Source of the DNA: Ipomoea triloba
Lineage: Eukaryota; Streptophyta; Magnoliopsida; Solanales; Convolvulaceae
DNA length: 64,000 bases
Reading direction: 5' to 3'
NCBI RefSeq assembly: GCF_003576645.1
Contig: NC_044916.1
Coordinates: forward strand, 18,921,892-18,985,891
Part shown: in pieces, positions 57,171 through 64,000 of the stretch
Position numbering within the stretch: position 1 is the first letter of the stretch
Layout of the letters: every line of letters begins with the position of its first letter
Notes under the pieces: model-generated
Databases searched by the model: none
What the model was told of the DNA's origin: nothing
Seen by the model: only the letters and a program-made list of their open reading frames with translations
Program-made: the position numbers and the translations under genes

Positions 57171-57682
57171 CACATGCAAACACCCTTAAAATAAAAATTG
57201 TGGACTAAATTTGGCCTTAGGATGAGTGTAGATGGACGGATTAGATGCAACTAAAGAAAGTAATTACAAAATCTGATTTAGTTTTTTTTTTTTTTTTTTT
57301 TTTGAAAACACAAAATCTGATTTAGTTAATAAAAGGGTAATTATGGGAATCCAATAACTAATTAATTTAGGATTATAATTGGCAAGAATTTCACGCCAAA
57401 ATTAAGGAAGTGTAAGTATGGTAGAAGTTGTCTACGACCGTGACAGTACGAACTCCTGGCAGATTAAGAATTTGCAAACAGTGCTCCGGCGATAAGCGAT
57501 ATGATGGAAACGAATCACGGTGACATGAAGGCGGCAAACGCAGGTTAGTATTCCGAACTGATCATCAACCTTATAAAACGACATGTGAGTGATCGTTTGT
57601 ATAGTGTGTTTAATGCAATCGGGTTTGTATTGTAATGTTGGGAAAATAAAGTATGGATATCCGACGGTGTGTTTAGTCTGAG

Positions 57683-57955
57683 CAGAATTGAATGAGCATG
57701 ATTAGGTTAGATGTATCAAATATGTTCTAGGCCTTAGGATGCTCTCTGCAGGAGTGAACTAAGAAGATAAATTGCATGCACACACTTGCGCGCAAGTGCA
57801 CACATGTGCTTACTGAATGGATTGAATGAATACGATTATGTTAAATGCACAAAATATGTTCTAGGCATTAGCATTCTTTTTGAAAGAGTCAACTAAGTAT
57901 ATAATTTGCATGCACACACACTTGTGCGCGAGTGCACACATGTGCGCTCAGAATG
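57683..57955. repeat. Tandem duplication of about 136 bp with a perfect 12-bp palindrome
   Basis: Two copies run from GAATGAGCATGATTAGG or GAATGAATACGATTATG to GTGCACACATGTGC. The first contains CTTGCGCGCAAG, a perfect palindrome; the second has CTTGTGCGCGAG. No coding is supported. Confidence 0.7.
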
Positions 57956-58102
57956 ACAAGTGTGCAACACAGTTATAAGTTATGTGCATCCTGATTTAAT
58001 GATTTATTTTAGAATGACACTACAAGTGGGGCAATTTCCTTCGAGTGAAGCTAATGATCGAAATTGTAATAATGGTGTGGTGATTAACAGGCAAAGAGCA
58101 TT

Positions 58103-58400
58103 ATGGAGGTGGGCACAACAAATGTGGCATGGATATATCACCCGACGGAACAAAACACTGGTTACCTACAATCAAAGATGAACATATAGTATGTTGGGCA
58201 AAGATTTGAGACAGTAGACCAAATAATTGAATTTTACCGGACATATGCGACTACGGTTGGATTAGATGTCAGAAACAACACGATGAGGAAGACTAGAGAG
58301 GGTGGAAGTGGGTATTAAATACATGGTATGCTCACGCGAAGGTTTCAAGCCCATCACTAAGGGAAAAAGCGTGACACTCGCAATTGCCCTGACAAAATAG
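58103..58400 (+). pseudogene. FAR1-like DNA-binding domain remnant
   Basis: From the ATG at 58103, right after an acceptor-like AACAG (58086-58090), the frame reads MEVGTTNVAWIYHP and on to a TAG. It continues with YVGQRFETVDQIIEFYRTYA, TTVGLDVRNNTMRKTREGG. After a one-base shift near 58315 it gives KYMVCSREGFKPITKG and ends at TAG 58398-58400. The pattern (GxRF..., EFYxxYA, GLDVR, VCSREG) is that of the FAR1/FRS DNA-binding domain. That domain occurs in light-signalling factors and is derived from MULE transposases. The stop and the frameshift make it a remnant. No MULE transposase core follows. Confidence 0.62.
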
Positions 58401-58435
58401 AAGCAGCTGAAGACTAGAATGCTATACTCTTAAGA

Positions 58436-59530
58436 GAAAAGAATGAGTAGTTTTTTAAAGTTGTTAGAAAGAATAATAAAAATACTGTGAAATGTTGTTT
58501 AATTGAACTATTTGTTCATTGATTAATTTTAATACTATAGTTGCAGCTTTGGTATTTAGTTCAGACAACGAGTGCTTCATGTAGTGGTTAACAGTGCACA
58601 CTGATATAAGTGTATGTGCACACAGGGACTAAAGTATGCCACCTCCTAGCCACAAACGTCCTAAATACTACATAGCTTATGCGTTGAACTAGGCAAACCA
58701 CATGCATATGGGGACTACAGAGGAAGAAAGGATGAAACACACGTATATTGCCTTGTGCACAGAAAAGTTAACTACAGGTCGGTGAGGGGGGAGAGAGAGA
58801 ATCACGTTGGAACGAAGTGCACACACCCGTCTGCCGTTTTGCACACGGGGCACACCAACACCAACCAGTGTGCACGCTCATGAAAAAGATGGTGCACACA
58901 CAATAAAAAACCCAAAACAACAATGCTAACAGAATTAAACAAATGGCCAGTAAACAAAAAATGATGTGTGTGCAAAAAAGACCACCACCACCAACCATGC
59001 TAACAACCAACAAAATGAAATAAGGGGAAACATCTATATAAAGCTACCGAGAAATGCACTGATATAAGAATGAGGACTTTTGTAAAGTTGTTAGAAAGAA
59101 TAATAAAAAGACTGTGAAATGTTGGTTAATTGAACTATTTGTTAATTGATTAATTTGAATACTACATTGCACCGTGATATGAGTGTCTGAGCAGGTAGGG
59201 ACAAAATAATACCATCACCTGGGTATAGACGCCCTAAATACTAAGTATGTAGCACACGTATATTGCCTAGAGTGCACAAAGAAGTTAACTACAGTTCAGG
59301 GGGTGGAATCACGTAGGAGCATAGTGCACACACCTGGTCTGCAGTTGTGCACACAGGCATGCCCCCCACAAAGCAGTGTGCACACACATGAAAAAACTGG
59401 TGGGCACACAGCATAAAAACCAAAACACCAAATACTCTGCTTAATCAGCCAACGAGTTATCATAATTATGGACAAAATCCAAGGTAAAAATTGCACAATA
59501 AAATGCCAAAAGTTCAGTAAACAAAAAACG
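58436..59530. repeat. Two diverged copies of a segment of about 600 bp
   Basis: AAAGTTGTTAGAAAGAATAA, GAACTATTTGTT, CACACGTATATTGCC, AAGTTAACTACAG and CAGTGTGCACRC appear in the same order at 58440-58985 and 59070-59420. GTGCACAC words are dense in both. The copies have no ORF of note; they look like a local duplication inside the MULE-like element. Confidence 0.65.
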
Positions 59531-59599
59531 ATGCTTGAGCAGGAAAGATCGTCACCATCTAAAATGCTAATAGTATTTATGTAAGTTGTATTTGGAAAC

Positions 59600-60033
59600 T
59601 GCGAGTTCCTTCATGTAGTCCAGCCTAAGTTTGTGCAGCTCCGTAGTGTCACTTTACAATCGTCATCATCCTCATGTAGTTCCTAAACGTCCTCGTCTGA
59701 CCATAAAAATTAAACAACAGCCCGCGCACAAGGTGAGGCGGATACACAGCCACCTTGAACTCCAACAAGGATCCAAACCCCATGCCTATAATATATCATT
59801 CTGTTGGGTTAACAAGTCTTTAAGTGCCTCAACCAAAATAGATGCCGGCGAACGAGTCTTGACCCTAGGAAACAGTACATCCTCTTCCACTATCAACTCA
59901 TCATCGGGAGCATCCCACACCGGGTTTTGGTGTAACCTCACAAGAAAGGCCTTAGGTGGCAAAACAAAGTCATCGTCTCTAACACAACTTTATGTGGCAC
60001 CCGGATCAGATCACACAACCTTGGACTTCTTAC
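59600..60033 (-). pseudogene. Remnant of an Ulp1-protease-associated transposon protein
   Basis: On the minus strand, after an acceptor-like TTCCCAG (60040-60034), the translation gives DDDFVLPPKAFLVRLHQNPV, EEDVLFPRVKTRSPASILVE and ALKDLLTQQND. After a frame change it gives GMGFGSLLEFKVAVYPPHLV and RGLLFNFYGQ. The 'RxxPxxLVEAL... MGFGSLL' pattern is one I associate with plant proteins that carry an Ulp1-type C-terminus and are encoded by MULE-like elements; the catalytic part itself is not seen. There are at least two stops and one frameshift. A possible upstream exon lies at about 60770-60670, with a donor-like GAGGTATT. Confidence 0.42.
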
Positions 60034-60115
60034 CTGGGAAAAAAACATGGAAAAACATCAAAAAGCAAATAACCAAACACACGACTTACCCACTGGACGA
60101 GGTGCAATGACCACA

Positions 60116-61000
60116 TTCAACACAAAGCAACCAAAATTTAGAAATAGACCCACAAAGCACAAACCAATATTAAAATGTGCACAAACCTACTCCAAATCCA
60201 ACGAACTACACCAATAAATAATGAATAAGAGAAACAAGAATATGCCATCTATACCAAATCACAACCCCCTACCATAACTAATTAAATCATCACAATACAA
60301 CAACATAGAACATATTGCACACACTAAAACCAAGTTATGCACCAGGTGGATTAAACACACAACTGCCAACAATACAAAAAGGGGCATAAAACAATACAAA
60401 ATTGAAATGTCGAAATTAAGCAGGAAGGAACAAAAATAAAGCCCTGATCAAACTCCTAAACAGATTTAAGGCAAAAAAAAAAAACGAAATAATCTCTATT
60501 CCAGGCAAAAAATGGGCAAGTCAACCACACCCCTAACACACAAGACGCCTAGATCTCGACAAACACGAATAACCCTAAACAAACTGACCAAACACACACA
60601 AAACACAAGAACACCAAAACAAAAAATTGAAAACCGACAAAATGGAAAAAATAAAATACCTCGACCGACACCCCGAGCGGGTGGTCTCGGACGCTTGGCT
60701 CCACTACAGTCCCCACCGTCCACTATCGTTATGCAGAGAATGACGCTTGAATGGAGAGAATTCCGGCGACACGCACAAAGAATGTGAAGAAAAAGCGACA
60801 CAAACGGGTGAAACCAAAATTATCCGTGTGTGAATACAATCTTTGTCTGGCTAGGTTACAATAGTAAAATCCCAAAATTACCCCACCCAAAAAATAAAAA
60901 TGCCCAGAAGGAAATAAAGAGCCTAAGATCAAGGACCAAATCATAACCATCCAAATCTAACATCAAACGGTCCCATTTAGTCCACACGTTTTTATTTTTA
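60116..61000. other. Right part of the MULE-like element
   Basis: A-rich and C-rich on the plus strand, without an ORF I trust. 60720-60785 has a short coding-like minus-strand stretch. The right inverted end is at about 60975-61018. Confidence 0.35.
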
Positions 61001-61027
61001 AGGAGTGTTTTTACATGAATGTAATTC

Positions 61028-61046
61028 TATATATATATATACATAC

Positions 61047-61080
<34 letters not shown>

Positions 61081-61291
61081 ATATGTATGTACGTATGTAT
61101 GTATGTATATACATACATACATACATACATACATATACATATATATATGTATATATATATATACATATACATATGTATGTATGTACATACATATACATAT
61201 ATGTGTACATACATATACATATACATATACATATATATATATAGATACGCACACACACACACACACATATATATGTGTGTGTTTGTGTGTG

Positions 61292-61359
<68 letters not shown>

Positions 61360-61362
61360 TAT
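61028..61362. repeat. Compound TA/CATA/TG microsatellite
   Basis: About 335 bp of TA, ATAC/GTAT, TG and CA repeats. Open frames here in all directions encode only Tyr-Ile/His-Thr/Cys-Val repeats and are not genes. Confidence 0.95.
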
Positions 61363-63177
61363 AGGGCTGAGCATCGGACGGGTTCGAACGGATCGGTTTT
61401 CCAATCCGTCCATCCGATCGATTTTCGATTTTAATTTTGGAAACCCAAACCATTATTTTTAACAAGTTAACCGTTCGGATATTGGAAAATCAGATTGCAG
61501 ATCATGAACTTCGGATTTCGGATGTTATTCGGATAAATATAAACTAATATTAAAACCATTTTATTAAAAAAATATAGAAAAAACGACTAAATAAAAAAAT
61601 TGAAACATAAATTCATAATACTACTTAACTAGTTAACTACTTTACAGAATTACAGAGCATAAACATAAAACACTGTATGAACTTAGAACTTAGAAGTTAC
61701 AATTTAAGTTAAACTTACAAAATTGCAACTTCTAACTTCAAGTCCAACAAAATAATAAGTTAACTTAGCAGTTAGCAGTTACCAACAGTCTACAGTCCAA
61801 GTGTCTAACACCAACTGTCTAATAATACAAAATTACAAAAATATAATTACACATTTACACAAAATTGACAAAAATCAACACAAAGTTTTCAGACATTTCA
61901 GCAATTGAGCATTCAACATTTCAGCACATCAACTGATCAACAGGAGCACTCTAGCAGACTGAATTTTTACTCTTCTTCCTGTTAATACGACAACTTAAAA
62001 CAATATTAGGGAAAACTAAACAGATAAGTGAGGCAGTGAGCTAACTAGATAAGTAACAAATATTAGGCTATAGCCATAAGACTATTAGGCTCAGATTGCA
62101 TATTTCCAGATCAAGTAAGGATATGGGGGCAAATTGCTAACAATGTATTTTACAAACACATGAGCAACATGCCAACTCCATTCCATTTGTTCAGTTAAAG
62201 GTGGAAGCATAATCATAGCCAGCCAAGAGAAGACACATTAATAACTTAGTTAACAAAATAAAGCATTAAAAGTATGTTCTTCCTTACCAGAATTCCAGAA
62301 GAGCTCAACTCAACTAAGGGCAGCAACATTTCACCAATAATACTCAGAAAGTTACCCAGCCACTTAGAGGTTAGAAACCTTACCAGCAGACCCAATAGGC
62401 AACAACAAACAATAATATAAGTATACAATATACATTATTGAAATAATCAAATAAATACATAAATACATTACAGGTATTGATGACAACATTGATGGAATAT
62501 TGCATCCAGTGGGCAATTCTGCAAAACAGAAAAAGAACAAGATCAAACAAGTATAAATAAGAAAAAAAAGAATAAAAAATAAAAAAACTAGGAAAAAAAT
62601 TAATAAAGAAGTTAGCTTTTTCTAATCTTTCAACCTCATCTAAGTTTTCCTCAATTGTGATTGGTTGATTTGGTAATCTCAACCAATCTTGGGTACAAAG
62701 TAAGGCTTCCACTATTTTAGGAGTCAAGGAACTCCTAAATGGATCATGCACCCTCCCACTTGTACTAAAAGCACTCTCAGATGCAACTGTGGAAATAGGA
62801 ACTGCAAGCACATCTTTAGCCATTTTAGAGAGAATAGGAAATCTCTCACTATTGCCCTTCCACCACTTTAAAACATCAAAAGTGGCAGATTCATCATCCT
62901 CAACTGTACTCTCACTCAAGTACACTTACAGCTCTGTTTGCTTACTGCTTCCACCACCACCCTCCATCCTCTTTTTTTTTTTTTTTTTTCAGTTGACTCT
63001 TCAACCTTGACTGAGGCCTACCAATTGAGGTAGCCTCAGACTTGACAGATTGAGTAGAGGATTCAGAGGTGGTTGAACTGACAGAATAGGTAGATGCATA
63101 ATCAGCATACAACACAGACATGGCAGATTGGACCTTGGCAAAAAAAGATTTGCCATTTTCTTCTCTGTAAAGCTAGA
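61363..63177 (-). mobile_element. hAT DNA transposon, 3' part
   Basis: The right-to-left element ends at AGGGCTGAGCATCGG (61363), a typical hAT end followed by CGG/TTCGG words. Its transposase is coded on the minus strand and is cut at 63177 by an inserted LTR element. Non-coding sequence fills 61400-62600. Confidence 0.75.
62596..63170 (-). pseudogene. hAT transposase, C-terminal part, broken
   Basis: The clean part (62925-62600) encodes the hAT dimerisation region: FDVLKWWKGNSERFPILSKM, AKDVLAVPISTVASESAFS, TSGRVHDPFRSSLTPKIVEA, LLCTQDWLR. Upstream a TAA at about 62928 replaces one residue before VYLSE. A long T tract (62971-62990) shifts the frame. Further upstream (63170-63000) FFAKVQSAMSVLYADYASTY and a Ser/Thr-rich stretch belong to the same protein. 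The catalytic core would lie beyond the inserted element. hAT transposase cuts and pastes DNA as a dimer or larger complex. Confidence 0.82.
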
Positions 63178-64000
63178 TGATAAGACTCCGAGATACCCTT
63201 ATTTCAGGCACATTTTAGGGTGTTTTATCGCGTCTATAGCATCCTTGTTTTAATTGTTTATCTACGAAAGGTTTTTATTTCCCGAAAATATTTCTTGAGT
63301 TGCTGACATCTGACCAAAATCCTTTGTAGATAACACAAATGATTTCCCCCGTTTCAACAGTCTTAGACACCCATTATTTTGACTTGCCAAAAGCTTTGTT
63401 TTGCATGAGAGAGTATCTCGGAGACTTATATGCTTAGAGAGTAAAATGTCTTGCTTCAGGACAAGCAAGAAACAAAGTGTGGAAAATTTGATAAGACTCC
63501 GAGATACCCTTATTTCAGGCACATTTTAGGGTGTTTTATCGCGTCTATAGCATCCTTACTTGGTAAATTATGTGCGTAAATGCTTGAAAATCACTAACTG
63601 GTGCACAAAAGCTACTTTTAGCTTAAAAGAAGTAAAACAGGAGCCCCAGGAGCAAATAGGACCAAAAGTTGAGCTTAAAGAGCAAACTAGGCAAGAGCGG
63701 AGCCCCGGAGGACCAAACTGGAAGGCCACACGCGTGTGAGCAGGCGTGAAAACTTTCCAGAAGCTTCCCACGCACACTCACACGCGTGTGAGAGGCGTGG
63801 AGACGGTGATGCGCGAATTTCAGCTAGGGTTGTCATTTCGGAGACTATTTAAACCCCTTTGATGAATTTTCAGGAAAGGAGCCCAGAAATTTAGTTTTCC
63901 TTTTCTTAGTTTTTCCTTTGGAGAACTTTCTCCAATTTTCTTAGTTTTTTAGATTAGATCAATCTCCATTGTAGAAGACAACAAGCTTGGATTGAAGATC
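63178..64000 (+). mobile_element. Athila-like element with a collapsed 5' LTR, continuing past the window
   Basis: TGATAAGACTCCGAGATACC starts at 63178 and again at 63489. The first copy matches the second for about 70 bp and then joins a typical pre-PPT region (CAGGACAAGCAAG, GTGTGGAAAATT at 63477-63488). The 63489 copy is therefore the 3' LTR start, and everything from inside the 5' LTR to near the PPT has been deleted. The LTR runs off the right edge. Confidence 0.65.
63727..63854 (+). promoter_or_regulatory. Paired ACGCGT palindromes and TATA box in the right-edge LTR
   Basis: CACACGCGTGTG occurs at 63727-63738 and 63779-63790 (step 52 bp). TATTTAAAC follows at 63846-63854. The layout copies that of LTRs A and B with a different palindrome flank, suggesting a shared promoter plan. 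Confidence 0.6.

Larger units (their letters stand above)
57175..61018 (-). mobile_element. Mutator-like element candidate with about 45-bp inverted ends
   Basis: ATGCAAACACCCTTAAAATA and AAAATTGTGGACTAAATTTGG at the left match the inverse of the right end (CCCATTTAGTCCACACG and TTTTATTTTTAAGGAGTG) with few changes. The interior of 3.8 kb carries a FAR1-like remnant (plus strand) and an Ulp1-associated remnant (minus strand), both types known from plant MULEs. Both outer sides are microsatellites, so no target duplication can be read. Local tandem duplications complicate the interior. Confidence 0.5.

Noticed and set aside
59631..60110. 159-codon plus-strand frame
   Set aside because: Its translation has no family features, while the minus strand of the same stretch shows conserved-looking segments (PRVKTRSP, MGFGSLL).
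61005..61465. Several long open frames on both strands
   Set aside because: They are translations of a TA/CATA/TG microsatellite (Tyr-Ile, His-Thr, Cys-Val repeats), not genes.

Overview
This window is nuclear DNA from a flowering plant, very probably a eudicot and perhaps an asterid. Evidence: nested plant-type LTR retrotransposons with a tRNA-Asp-like primer site, a plant LINE, several MITE families, and one intact cytochrome P450 of the CYP76 (CYP76A-like) type with a single phase-0 intron. The genus cannot be fixed from the sequence. Almost all of the window is transposable-element sequence in layers; the P450 at 50705-52322 is the only host gene I can support.

Layout. 1-17615 is a three-level nest. 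The 3' part of an Athila/Tat-type Ty3 element (A) ends in an LTR that starts at 3748. That LTR is split by a second related element (B, 4760-17251, target duplication GTTTA) and resumes at 17257-17615. B carries only gag-protease; its pol and most of its 3' ORF are gone. B is itself split by a 4.1-kb solo LTR (10640-14759, target duplication GCTAG) that holds about 20 copies of a 45-bp repeat. A minus-strand Helitron candidate (18064-19654) and a decayed minus-strand L1-type LINE (about 21138-27693) follow. The LINE has a four-fold 200-bp tandem repeat at the start of ORF2.

27700-38750 is a mosaic of MITEs, foldback units, minisatellites, a LINE RNase H tail split by a tRNA-derived SINE, and a Copia gag remnant. 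38750-48000 holds a truncated minus-strand Ty3 element with gag, PBS and 5' LTR, a relative of its LTR, a solo Athila-like LTR, and an unidentified broken coding remnant. 48000-57000 has the P450 gene between MITEs and a 248-bp TRIM-like element. 57180-61010 looks like a Mutator-like element with broken FAR1-like and Ulp1-associated coding pieces. 61363-63177 is a hAT element end with a broken transposase, cut at its 5' side by another Athila-like LTR element that runs off the window.

The most notable signal is a cassette of 14-bp palindromes (consensus CTCGACGCGTCGAG, core ACGCGT) with fixed spacings of 21 and 49-50 bp. It lies 60-160 bp upstream of the TATA box in each of three LTRs, and again inside elements A and B ahead of an intron-bearing leader of the env-position ORF. 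This suggests a duplicated promoter module that drives both the genomic RNA and an internal transcript. A different LTR family at the right edge has its own pair of ACGCGT palindromes in the same place.
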